This document shows positions 51,808-60,155 of a stretch of DNA of 64,000 nt, piece after piece. The stretch covers positions 43,596 through 107,595 of the forward strand of contig CAZJRB010000010.1 of the NCBI GenBank assembly GCA_964547995.1, given 5' to 3'. Made by a program: the position numbers and the translations under genes. The notes beneath the pieces are model-generated. The model saw only the letters and a program-made list of their open reading frames with translations, made no database searches and had not been told where the DNA came from. Origin of the DNA: CAZJRB01 sp964547995. Lineage in GTDB: Bacteria > Planctomycetota > Planctomycetia > Pirellulales > Thermoguttaceae. How positions within the stretch are numbered: position 1 is the stretch's first letter; the number at the start of each line of letters is the position of its first letter.

Positions 51808-53997
51808 GTGAGACCGACGATCATCCTAATCCTGTTGAGTTCGCTAACCGTTCCCGGCGCAGCCTGGGCCGTTTCGCCGAAAGCGGCCTCGGAAGTCAAG
51901 CAGGGCATCGCGCAGTTCCAGGCCGGCGACTACACGGCCGCGGCCGAGTCGTTCGGCAAGGCGGCCAAGGCCGAACCGGACGACTGCCGAATCGCCTTCG
52001 ACCGGGCATGTGCCCACGCCGCCGCCGGCAGCGAGGCCGATGCCGTCCACTGGTTCCAGAAAGCGGCCCTGGCCGAAGATGCGAAGCTGGCGGCCCGATG
52101 CCACTACAACATGGGTTGCATGGAGGTCGACAAGGCCAAGCGACTACTGACCGAGAAGCCCGCGATGCCCGCACCCGAAACGCCCGCACCCGACGAACCC
52201 GCACCCGACGAACCCGCGCCCGACGAACCGGCAGCCGAGGAAGCCCCGCCCGTGAAAACTGCGCCCGAGGAGGCCGCCCCCGGTGTCCGCCAGGAGGCCG
52301 TCTACTTGCTCGAGTTGGCGATTGCCCACTTTCGCGATGCGGTCAAGCTGAATCCCGAAGATGCGGACGCCCGGCACAACGCGGAGGCGGCACGGCTGTG
52401 GATCGACTACATCCAGGACGTCTGGCGCCGACGCGACGCCCAGGAGGCACGCGATAAGGCCCAATTGCTGGAATACCTCAAGACAATCGACCAGCGGCAG
52501 CGGACTCTGCGGCTGGCGAGCAAGGGGCTCTCGAATGCCCGCAAATCACTCAAGCAACGGCAGGGTGTGTTCGACACGGCCAGAGTTCAAGGATACTTGA
52601 CCGAGGAGATCGATCCGCTGAAGGCCAAGATCCAGGCCGCCGTGCGAAAGCCGCCGGCCGTCCGGCCGGGTACCCAGCCGGGACAAATGGGGCAACCGGG
52701 ACAGCCGGGGCAGCCCCCGATGCCCGCAATGCCTGGCGCCCAGCCCGCCGCACCGGGGTGTCCCCCCGGGGCAGCAAGTTGCGGGATGCCGGGCGGCGGG
52801 TGCCGGCCGCAGGTCGCACCGCAAGCCGATCCCGAGAAAGCGATGCAGGTCCTCGGCGGCCTGGCCGACAACGCCGGCAAGGCAATGACGGCCGCCAAAG
52901 AGGAACTCGATGCCAATGCCCCGCGAAGCGCCGTCGGAATCCAGGCCGAGGCCGTCGAAAAACTCGACGAAATCTACACGGTCCTTGCACCTTACGTTCC
53001 GCTGGTGCAGGCGGCCATCGACAAACAGCAGGGGCTGGTTAACGAATCGGCCCAGGCCGTCGAGAATGAGAAGGCCGGGAAGGAACCCAAGGAAGAGCCA
53101 AAAGAGGAACCGAAAGAGAAGCCCGAATCTCCGGAAGATCCGGCCGTCGAGGACGCGGACGAAAAGGCCGCCGAGCAGCCGCTGGCGCCGCCGGCACATC
53201 CGCCCGCACCCGAACGCCCGCCCGTCGATCTCGAGGAATCGGCCTGGAACCAACCCTTCATCACGCGGTATAGTGAGGTAATCCGGGCGAAGGCCCGGCA
53301 GGGCCTGAAGAACATGCCCCCGCCCCCGAAGAAGGAGGCAGAGAAAGAGGAGGAAGAGCCGTCGGACGACGACGCAATGGCTGCGGCGACGCCGGCGCCC
53401 GGGGCTCCGCAACCCCAGCCGCCGGCCACCCCTCCCGCCGGGAAGAAGCCGGAGGAGATGGACCCGGCCGAGGCGATGAAGAAACAGCAGGAGGAGGCGC
53501 TGAAGCAGCAGGAAGCCATGCGCAAGGCGATGGAAAACGCCGTGAAGTATTGCCCGGAAGTCCGAACGCTAACTCTCGAAGCGACCAACCACATTGAAGA
53601 CGACGAGCCCGAGCTGGCCCTGCCCAAGCAGGAAAAGGCGCTGGAGCTGCTCAAGAAAATGCTGCCGGAGCAACCCAACAAGAACCAGCAGCAGCAGCAA
53701 CAGCAACAACAGAACCAGGATCAGCAAGATCAGGACAAGGATAAGCAAGACCAGGACAAAAAGGATCAAGACAAGGAAGACAAGAAAGATCAGCAGAAGG
53801 ATCAGCAAGACAAGAAGGATCAAGACAAGGACAAGCAGGAGCAACAGAAGCAACAGCCCAAGCCTAAGGACCTCGAGAAGCAACAGGCGGAAGCCGTGCT
53901 CCGCAAGGCCCGGCAGCGGGAAAAAGAGAAAAAGGAAATGGAAAAGGCGATGCAGATCTACCTGTACCGCCCCGGTGAAGTGGAAAAAGACTGGTAA
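51808..53997 (+). CDS. batC: TPR protein BatC-like with charged low-complexity tail
   Basis: 729 residues from a GTG with CGGAGG upstream. Signal peptide (residues 1-21), TPR-type helices (about 28-110; GIAQFQAGDYTAAAESFGKA), an APDEPAPDEPAPDEP tandem repeat, another helical region (about 170-380), proline-rich linkers and a Q/K/D-rich repetitive end (about 625-690; KDQDKDKQDQDKKDQDKED). BatC proteins carry TPRs that act as scaffolds in the periplasm. The tail is much longer than in classical BatC. batD follows after five bases. Confidence 0.8.
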   Translation: MRPTIILILLSSLTVPGAAWAVSPKAASEVKQGIAQFQAGDYTAAAESFGKAAKAEPDDCRIAFDRACAHAAAGSEADAVHWFQKAALAEDAKLAARCHYNMGCMEVDKAKRLLTEKPAMPAPETPAPDEPAPDEPAPDEPAAEEAPPVKTAPEEAAPGVRQEAVYLLELAIAHFRDAVKLNPEDADARHNAEAARLWIDYIQDVWRRRDAQEARDKAQLLEYLKTIDQRQRTLRLASKGLSNARKSLKQRQGVFDTARVQGYLTEEIDPLKAKIQAAVRKPPAVRPGTQPGQMGQPGQPGQPPMPAMPGAQPAAPGCPPGAASCGMPGGGCRPQVAPQADPEKAMQVLGGLADNAGKAMTAAKEELDANAPRSAVGIQAEAVEKLDEIYTVLAPYVPLVQAAIDKQQGLVNESAQAVENEKAGKEPKEEPKEEPKEKPESPEDPAVEDADEKAAEQPLAPPAHPPAPERPPVDLEESAWNQPFITRYSEVIRAKARQGLKNMPPPPKKEAEKEEEEPSDDDAMAAATPAPGAPQPQPPATPPAGKKPEEMDPAEAMKKQQEEALKQQEAMRKAMENAVKYCPEVRTLTLEATNHIEDDEPELALPKQEKALELLKKMLPEQPNKNQQQQQQQQQNQDQQDQDKDKQDQDKKDQDKEDKKDQQKDQQDKKDQDKDKQEQQKQQPKPKDLEKQQAEAVLRKARQREKEKKEMEKAMQIYLYRPGEVEKDW

Positions 53998-54002
53998 TCG
54001 TC

Positions 54003-56027
54003 ATGAAGACCTCTCCAATGATGAGTCTGATACTGCTCGGCGCCCTGCTGTCGGCCGGGGCTGCGACGGCCCCGGCCGCCGAGCCCGAAGTCCTCGCCGA
54101 ACTCGCCCGCAACAAAATCTACGAGGGTGAGTCGGTCCAGTACACCGTTACGCTCAACCACGTCCGCAACCCAAGCACCCCGGACCTGAGCGGATTCAAG
54201 GACTTCAAAGTGGCCTTGCTCGGGAACAACCCGCAGAACTTCAGCTCGACCTCAATCATCAACGGCCGGGTCACGAAGGTCGAGCGGTACGGAATGCAAT
54301 ACGTCTACCGCCTGACGCCGACAAGGGCAGGGCGGTTGACCGTGCCGGCGCCGGTGGCCAGCGTCGGCGGCAAGGTGCTCAAAGGGCCTGAGCTGAGCCT
54401 CGCTGTCGTGGCCCCGGAGCAGCAGGACGTGGTCCTGATGGAAATGACCTCCGAGCCGGAGTCGGTTTACCCGATGCAGCCGTTTAACGTGACCCTTTCG
54501 GTGCTGGTCCGGGACCTGCCGGCCCCCTATGCCGACAATGATCCGCTGGCCGCCCAGCGCGCGATCCGCGCCGAACAGCCGGCGCTGCAAATCCCCTGGG
54601 CGGCGGATGACAGCATCCCCAAGGGCCTCGAGCCGCGCCGCAGCGGTGAGCGCTGGTGCCAGACTCTGCAAAGCCCCAACGGCGTCGGCTTCAGCATGAA
54701 CAACCTCGCGGTGCGCGACGCCATGTCGATGATGCTCGACGATGATTTTTTCCGGTCGCCTTTCGGCCGGGGGTCGCTGTTCGACGACGATTTCTTCGGC
54801 GGGCGCTCTCCCTTGCGGAGGGGACCGCGGATGTTGATCTTCGAGCCCCGGCCCACGAGGGTCGTCCGAAAAGACGCCCGGGGAAACGAAGTCGGTTACT
54901 GGCAGTACGATTTCACCCGAAAATTCACCCCAAAAATGATCGGCCGATACACGTTCGCCCCGGCCAGCCTGAAGGGCAAGTTTCTTACCGGCGTCAGTTC
55001 CGCCGGCCAGGGAACGATTGAAGACGTCTATGCCATCGCTCCCGCACTGGCCGTCACCGTCAAGGATGTCCCACTGCAAGGGCGTCCCGATTCGTACATG
55101 GGGGCGGTCGGCGCCTTCCAGATCGATGCCGCCTTGACGCCCCAAAAGGCCAAAGTCGGCGATCCGATGACTCTGACATTGAAGATGACCGGCGAGGGGA
55201 CCCTCGACAACGCCTCGCCGCCCGACCTGCTGAAGGTCCCCGGCATCGCCGACGACTTCAAGGTCTATGATGCGACCGAAGAGGGTATCGGCCCGACACG
55301 GGAATTCACCTACAGCCTCCGCCCGCTGAAAGAAGGGATCGAGGAGTTTCCCGCCGTGTCGGTCTCGTACTTCGACGTGGACCGGGAAGAGTACGTCACC
55401 CTGCGGACCGGTGCGATTCCGATCGAGGTCGGCAAGGCCGACAAGCTGTCGAGCCACCAGATCGTCGCGGCGCGGCGGGTGGGATCGCCCGGCAGCAACA
55501 TCGAGGTCAAGAAAGAAGGCATTTTTGCAAACGTCACCGACCTGTCGGCCGTGCGGGACGAGACGGTCCGGCCCGTCCACTGGCTGATCGGTCTCGGCGG
55601 TTTGGCCGTGGCCTATCTCGCCCTGGCCGGTATTGTCGCCCTGGCGCGCCATCGCAGCAGCAACGTCGCACGCCAGCGCCGCCAGTCCGGGGCCTCTCGG
55701 GCGAAGACGCGGCTCCACAACGCCAGGGCCGAACTCAAGGCCAACCGGCTCCGCGAAGGGGCCGACCACGTCCGGGCCGCCCTGATCGGGCTGGTTGCCG
55801 ACATGACCGATTCACCCGAAGCCGGCATGACACCCCGCGACGTCGAGCGGCGGCTCGAAGCCTCCGGAGTCGCCGACGAGCTGAAGCAGCGAGTCCACGG
55901 CATCCTCCAGGCGTGCGACGGCGCCCGATACGGGGCCGCCGACAACGGCGTCGTCCATGCGGCCAAGGAGGCGGAAGGTCTGCTCAAACCACTTGCCAGA
56001 CAACTCAAGTTGAGAAAACGGTTCTGA
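54003..56027 (+). CDS. batD: BatD family protein
   Basis: 674 residues with a signal peptide to about residue 26. The BatD repeats EPEVLAELARNKIYEGESVQ and TPTRAGRLTVPAPVASVGGK, and the later QIDAALTPQKAKVGDPMTLT with EFPAVSVSYFDVDREEYVTL, form immunoglobulin-like periplasmic domains. A membrane helix lies near 525-545 (WLIGLGGLAVAYLALAGIVA) and a cytoplasmic helical region ends the protein. An unusual Asp/Phe/Arg-rich loop (DDDFFRSPFGRGSLFDDDFF) occurs around residues 250-270. Confidence 0.92.
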   Translation: MKTSPMMSLILLGALLSAGAATAPAAEPEVLAELARNKIYEGESVQYTVTLNHVRNPSTPDLSGFKDFKVALLGNNPQNFSSTSIINGRVTKVERYGMQYVYRLTPTRAGRLTVPAPVASVGGKVLKGPELSLAVVAPEQQDVVLMEMTSEPESVYPMQPFNVTLSVLVRDLPAPYADNDPLAAQRAIRAEQPALQIPWAADDSIPKGLEPRRSGERWCQTLQSPNGVGFSMNNLAVRDAMSMMLDDDFFRSPFGRGSLFDDDFFGGRSPLRRGPRMLIFEPRPTRVVRKDARGNEVGYWQYDFTRKFTPKMIGRYTFAPASLKGKFLTGVSSAGQGTIEDVYAIAPALAVTVKDVPLQGRPDSYMGAVGAFQIDAALTPQKAKVGDPMTLTLKMTGEGTLDNASPPDLLKVPGIADDFKVYDATEEGIGPTREFTYSLRPLKEGIEEFPAVSVSYFDVDREEYVTLRTGAIPIEVGKADKLSSHQIVAARRVGSPGSNIEVKKEGIFANVTDLSAVRDETVRPVHWLIGLGGLAVAYLALAGIVALARHRSSNVARQRRQSGASRAKTRLHNARAELKANRLREGADHVRAALIGLVADMTDSPEAGMTPRDVERRLEASGVADELKQRVHGILQACDGARYGAADNGVVHAAKEAEGLLKPLARQLKLRKRF

Positions 56028-56029
56028 CG

Positions 56030-56809
56030 ATGAGATCGAAGATACTCATACTGTTGACCCTGTTGCTCGCCGCACCCGCACTGGTGATGGTCGGCTGCGG
56101 CCGCAGCGTCGATTCGGACATCTCCCAGAAATTCCTGATGGCCCAACAGGCGTTCGACCAGGCCGCCGGCCCCGACGATTTCCGCAAAGTCGCCGCGAAG
56201 TACCGGGAGATTCTCGACAGCGGGGTTACCTCGGGCGCCGTGCTGTACAACCTGGGAAACACCTGGATGAACGCCGGCCGGCCGGGCCGGGCAATCGCCG
56301 CCTATCGCCAGGCGCAGCGGTACCGCCCAAACGATCCGTTTCTCGAAGCGAATCTCCGGTACGCGATCGGCCGTGACGGATCGACCGACGCGCGGAGGCC
56401 CATCGTCGAACACGTCTTCTTCTGGCAGAACTGGCTGGGCTACTCGGCGAAATTCTACCTCGTGGCCGCCGGGGCGATCGTCTCGTTCCTCTTCGGCGCC
56501 CTGGCGATCTTCGTCCACCGACGGTTGTTCGCCCGCCTTGCCGTTGCCGGGCTGGTCGTCACCGGGCTGTTGATCTTCTCCGCAGCCTACGACTGGTATC
56601 GGTTCGATTACGTCGTCCACGGCGTCGTCGACCGCGACGAGGTGGTCGTCCGGAAGGGGGATGCCGAGACGTACCAGCCGGCCTTCACCGAGCCCATTCC
56701 CGAGGGCACCGAGTTCCGCGTGGTCAAGCAGCGCGGCGACTGGCTCTTGATTCACCTGTCCGGAGACCAGGAAGGGTGGATTCCCGAAAGCGACGCGGTC
56801 GTGTATTGA
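56030..56809 (+). CDS. batE: BatE-like TPR/SH3 lipoprotein
   Basis: 259 residues, starting two bases after the batD stop. Lipobox-like MVGC with Cys23, TPR motifs (about 38-110; AVLYNLGNTWMNAGRPGRAI, AAYRQAQRYRPNDPFLEANL), two membrane helices (about 138-180) and a C-terminal bacterial SH3 domain (EGTEFRVVKQRGDWLLIHLS, GWIPESDAVVY). This is the BatE layout and closes the locus. The gene is followed by another GCGACC repeat. Confidence 0.88.
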   Translation: MRSKILILLTLLLAAPALVMVGCGRSVDSDISQKFLMAQQAFDQAAGPDDFRKVAAKYREILDSGVTSGAVLYNLGNTWMNAGRPGRAIAAYRQAQRYRPNDPFLEANLRYAIGRDGSTDARRPIVEHVFFWQNWLGYSAKFYLVAAGAIVSFLFGALAIFVHRRLFARLAVAGLVVTGLLIFSAAYDWYRFDYVVHGVVDRDEVVVRKGDAETYQPAFTEPIPEGTEFRVVKQRGDWLLIHLSGDQEGWIPESDAVVY

Positions 56810-56826
56810 CGGGAGCAAGAATGTGC

Positions 56827-56988
56827 CATAAAGCCGCGACCGGTGGTCGCGCCCTGCGGCGGGAAACGGCGGCGGCTTCGCGTCCTTGTCCAACGGCGTC
56901 CTTGGATTACCGCGACAGTTTGCATACGTCGACCGGCATGGGAACATCCACTCCGACGCTTGGCGCGACCACCGGTCGCGGCTTTATG
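56827..56988. repeat. GCGACC-family palindrome after batE
   Basis: CATAAAGCCGCGACCGGTGG.. (56827-56853) and its exact complement (56962-56988) with a 108-base spacer. The third such repeat within the bat locus. No convincing gene lies between it and 57088. Confidence 0.82.
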
Positions 56989-57087
56989 ACCGATGGACGG
57001 GGCGACCCTTGCTCTCGGCTCCCCTCTTCCCACCTCGCGCAAACTCCGGTATCCTGCACGTGTGGGCACGATGCACGAGCAGAATCC

Positions 57088-57795
57088 ATGTCGAAAATCT
57101 ACTTCGTTTCCGACTTGCACCTCTTTGCCAACCGTTCGCTCGGCGAGCGATATCTGCAAACGATCGCCCAGAAGGCCTCCGAGGCGAAGACCTTCGTCCT
57201 CGGCGGCGATATCTTCGATTTCCGCTGGGCACGACGGGAAACCGTCGGCCACGCCGTCGACGAGGCCGTCCAGTGGCTTCACGAGCTGACCCGGGGCTGT
57301 CCGGACTGCCAATTCCACTACCTGCTGGGCAACCACGACTCCCTCGAGATGTTCACCACCCGGCTGGCCGAGTTGGAAAAGGAGGCCGAAAACCTTGCCC
57401 ACGAGCGTTTCTACATCCGCATCGGCAGCAGCATCTTCCTGCACGGCGACGTGGCCGACGGGCACATGGACGCCGAGGCACTGGCCGACTCCCGCAAAAA
57501 ATGGACCAACCACAAAAAGCGGGGCGGGTTCCTCAGCGGACTCTACGACCTGATCGTCGCCACCCGAATCCACTCGCCGATCCCGTATCTCGTCTATCCC
57601 CGCGGCGTCGTCGCCAAGCGGATTCTCACGTATCTCGGCGCGATAGGGCAGGGGCCCGACGCCGGCGTCCGAAACGTCTACTTCGGCCACATCCACCGGG
57701 CCATGTCCGACTACGAGTACGGCGGACTCACCTTCCACAACGGCGGCGCGCCGATCAAGGGCGTCAGGTTCCGAATCCTCGAAGCGGTCGAGTAG
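57088..57795 (+). CDS. UDP-2,3-diacylglucosamine pyrophosphatase-like metallophosphoesterase
   Basis: 235 residues. Calcineurin-like motifs: SDLHLF (8-13), LGGDIFDF, LLGNHDSLEM and FGHIHRAMSDY, plus SSIFLHGDVADGHMD. The arrangement resembles LpxH/LpxG-type UDP-2,3-diacylglucosamine hydrolases of lipid A synthesis. No other lpx gene is nearby, so substrate assignment is tentative. Cytoplasmic or peripheral to the inner membrane. Confidence 0.82.
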   Translation: MSKIYFVSDLHLFANRSLGERYLQTIAQKASEAKTFVLGGDIFDFRWARRETVGHAVDEAVQWLHELTRGCPDCQFHYLLGNHDSLEMFTTRLAELEKEAENLAHERFYIRIGSSIFLHGDVADGHMDAEALADSRKKWTNHKKRGGFLSGLYDLIVATRIHSPIPYLVYPRGVVAKRILTYLGAIGQGPDAGVRNVYFGHIHRAMSDYEYGGLTFHNGGAPIKGVRFRILEAVE

Positions 57796-57959
57796 ATTCC
57801 AGGGTTTTGGAAAAGTGCCCGTTTCTACGAGTCCTTGACACGCAAGGGCCCAATCGGCGAAAATTCAGTTGCTTTCCCCTGTTCGGGCTTCCGTTCATCC
57901 TGATCGGCTTCTGCATGTTGTCGAGCCCGCTGTGGGCGTACCGCAAGGTTCTCGGCGCT

Positions 57960-58598
57960 ATGGACCAATCCCCCATTAAAGACGAAAGAGAAAGGCCGTG
58001 GTTGTACCTTGTTGTGAAGGTACTTGTGCTTTTGATCGTGCTGTTCTCTTTGGTCGGGGCGAATGTAGTTGGGGAGGTGAAGATTTCGGAGAGCGATTTA
58101 GGATTCGTGGACTACTATTCATACCCTAGTACCCTAAGCCACAATCCCACAGTCAACAAACCACTATTTTCAGTGTTCTTCGGCTGGCCTTTTAGTTATG
58201 CGTGGCGTTGGGGTCTGTATGAAGCAAAGTTTACTTTTCCAGCCAGCGGTGGCGTCCTGGTCGAACCGAGACGCTGCATCTTCGACAAACTCCCATCTAT
58301 AATGAACCGAGGTTGCCTCTGCCTCAACATTGCCATCGCCATCGTCATCCTGCTCTACTTGTCGCACGTCATCAACGTATTCCACCGCCGCTCGAAACCA
58401 ACATACCGCCAATACTCATTGCGTTTCCTCCTGGCTCTTCCCGTGATGCTGGCTGTTGTGATGATGATGTTTCATTATGACGTGGTGACGTGGAGGCGGC
58501 CGTTCCTTGTGCCGGTGTATCTCGCCGTCTTGGTTTCGGCGGTGTGTTTTGTGTATGAAGTACGGTCGTTCGTGAGGAGGAAGAAATCCGATGCCTGA
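57960..58598 (+). CDS. Tandem membrane protein, paralogue 1
   Basis: 212 residues. Three or four membrane helices: YLVVKVLVLLIVLFSLVGAN, CLNIAIAIVILLYLSHVINV, LRFLLALPVMLAVVMMMFHY and FLVPVYLAVLVSAVCFVYEV. Related to the next two genes along its whole length, but lacks the PDQSxQxAEKP N-terminus. The frame upstream (57885-57959) encodes a membrane-protein-like piece (LPFILIGFCMLSSPLWAYRK), so the gene may be fused to an older remnant. The stop overlaps the next start in ATGCCTGA. Function unknown. Confidence 0.65.
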   Translation: MDQSPIKDERERPWLYLVVKVLVLLIVLFSLVGANVVGEVKISESDLGFVDYYSYPSTLSHNPTVNKPLFSVFFGWPFSYAWRWGLYEAKFTFPASGGVLVEPRRCIFDKLPSIMNRGCLCLNIAIAIVILLYLSHVINVFHRRSKPTYRQYSLRFLLALPVMLAVVMMMFHYDVVTWRRPFLVPVYLAVLVSAVCFVYEVRSFVRRKKSDA

Positions 58599-59169
58599 CC
58601 AATCCGCACAAAACGCCGAAAAACCTTCTGATGATGTTGGACGGGATCGGGCCATGAAGGATGAGGGCGGAAGGCGGTGGGTGTATTTTGTTGTGAAGGT
58701 GCTTGTGCTAGTTGTGGTGTTGACTTGTCTGATCAGGGCTAACGTGGTGCGGGAAAGAGGTGAGAGGCCAATCTCCTTTGGGTGGCCTCTGGGTTTTACC
58801 CACGGACTTACGAAGGATGGGCCTTTTGAAGAGATTGAACCTGATGCGATCTGGGACCGCCCTTTGTGCTGGTTTAGTTGGCCTCTGTTCTTCTTCAACA
58901 CCGCAATCGCCATCATCCTGCTCTGCTACTTGTGGCACGTTCTTACCATCATCCACCGTCGATGGAAACCAAAATACCAAGTGTCCCTTCGCTTCGTTGT
59001 CCTGGTGCTTCCCGTATTGCTGGCCTGTGTGATGATCCTGATACACTATGATTTCGTGACTTGGAGACGGCCGTTTTTGGTGCCGGTGTATCTTGCCGTC
59101 TTGGCTTCGGCGGTTTGTTTTGTGTATGAGGTATGGGCGTTTGTGAGGAAGAGGAAAGCCGATGCCTGA
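58591..59169 (+). CDS. Tandem membrane protein, paralogue 2
   Basis: 192 residues (MPDQSAQNAEKPSDDVGRDR). Same helices as paralogue 1: YFVVKVLVLVVVLTCLIRAN, FFNTAIAIILLCYLWHVLTI, LRFVVLVLPVLLACVMILIH and FLVPVYLAVLASAVCFVYEV. The periplasmic loop between helices 1 and 2 is the variable part. Starts inside the stop region of paralogue 1 by the eight-base overlap ATGCCTGA and ends with the same overlap. GC content is lower than in the bat genes. Function unknown. Confidence 0.7.
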   Translation: MPDQSAQNAEKPSDDVGRDRAMKDEGGRRWVYFVVKVLVLVVVLTCLIRANVVRERGERPISFGWPLGFTHGLTKDGPFEEIEPDAIWDRPLCWFSWPLFFFNTAIAIILLCYLWHVLTIIHRRWKPKYQVSLRFVVLVLPVLLACVMILIHYDFVTWRRPFLVPVYLAVLASAVCFVYEVWAFVRKRKADA

Positions 59170-59761
59170 CCAATCCCCACAAGACGCCGAAAAACCTGAT
59201 GATGTTGCTGGGGATCGTGCCATTAAGGACCAGAAAGAAAGGCCGTGGCTGTATTGCGGTGTGAAGGTTCTCGTACTAATCGTGGTTGTGGCTTGTTTAG
59301 TCGGGGCGAATGTAGTGGGAGAAGTCAACTTTTCACGATGGGACGCCATTAACTTTGGATGGCCTTCGACATACACAGTTGGTGCTTGGACGTGGATAGA
59401 TGATCCGTGTATTTTTGCTCACCGGAGCCAAATAAGAGGTCACTGGATCAACTTGCCCTCCCTATCCTTTAACGTCATCATCTCCATCACACTCCTGATC
59501 TACCTCAACCACATCATCGACATATTCCACCGCCGTCGAAAACCGACCTATCAGGTTTCGCTGCGTTTCGTTGTTCTCGTGCTTCCTGTGGTACTTGGCG
59601 GGATTATGGCTTTGATCCACTACGATGTGCTTACTTGGAGTCGAGCGTTTCGGTTGATGGCATGGGAAGCGGTTGTGGTTTGTCTGACTTGTTTCATCTA
59701 TGAAGTACGGTCGTTTGTGAAAGCAAAATCCCCTTCCGGCCAGAGGCCGGAAGGGGATTAA
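59162..59761 (+). CDS. Tandem membrane protein, paralogue 3, tail replaced by a hairpin
   Basis: 199 residues (MPDQSPQDAEKPDDVAGDRA). Helices as in the other two copies (YCGVKVLVLIVVVACLVGAN, LRFVVLVLPVVLGGIMALIH). Paralogues 1 and 2 end in VRRKKSDA and VRKRKADA; here the end is VKAKSPSGQRPEGD, encoded by a perfect 33-bp hairpin that also touches the TAA stop. Same eight-base overlap with the preceding gene. Function unknown. Confidence 0.7.
   Translation: MPDQSPQDAEKPDDVAGDRAIKDQKERPWLYCGVKVLVLIVVVACLVGANVVGEVNFSRWDAINFGWPSTYTVGAWTWIDDPCIFAHRSQIRGHWINLPSLSFNVIISITLLIYLNHIIDIFHRRRKPTYQVSLRFVVLVLPVVLGGIMALIHYDVLTWSRAFRLMAWEAVVVCLTCFIYEVRSFVKAKSPSGQRPEGD
59727..59759. repeat. Perfect hairpin overlapping the end of paralogue 3
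   Basis: AATCCCCTTCCGGCC, loop AGA, GGCCGGAAGGGGATT. It codes for the last residues of the gene. It resembles a strong terminator stem but lacks a following T-run. Confidence 0.8.
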
Positions 59762-59807
59762 CCTGACAAGAGAAGACAACTACAGCTTAGGCACTCGCCC
59801 CGGCATC

Positions 59808-60125
59808 GTTAGGGATCGCTCAGAAATAACTTCGGCATTCCCCACCGGCCTCGCGCCGGTGGTAGCCGGTTTGACGACTACGGGTAAGCGATAGCGGCAG
59901 CTTGCCCCACCGGCCCTGTGCCGGTAGAAAACGGTTTGGGAACTATCGCGTCGTCTCAGGTAACGCGACCAGGGGGCAACGCTTAGTTGACAAACCTCGC
60001 TTCCACCGGCACAGGGCCGGTGGGGAGCGGATGTCGCCGACGCCGATGGTAGTTGCCAAACCTTAACCCACCGGCACAGGGCCGGCGGGGAAATACCGAA
60101 GTTGTTTTTGCGCGGTCCCTTAGCG
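59808..60125. repeat. Large composite MITE with nested CACCGGC palindromes
   Basis: Outer imperfect inverted repeats of about 40 bp: GTTAGGGATCGCTCAGAAAT.. on the left and its match ending ..GCGCGGTCCCTTAG on the right. The interior carries several ACCGGC/GCCGGT palindromes (CCACCGGCCTCGCGCCGGTGG, CACCGGCACAGGGCCGGTGG). The same outer ends surround a different palindrome at 9025-9199. It fills the gap between paralogue 3 and the HzsA-related gene. Confidence 0.78.
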
Positions 60126-60155
60126 ATAAGATGCTTGATCGGCTCTTCGTCCGGG

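Noticed and set aside
56886..57959. Long open frame joined to tandem paralogue 1
   Set aside because: It overlaps the LpxH-like gene in another frame and is Arg/Pro-rich. Only the last 25 codons (57885-57959) look membrane-protein-like.
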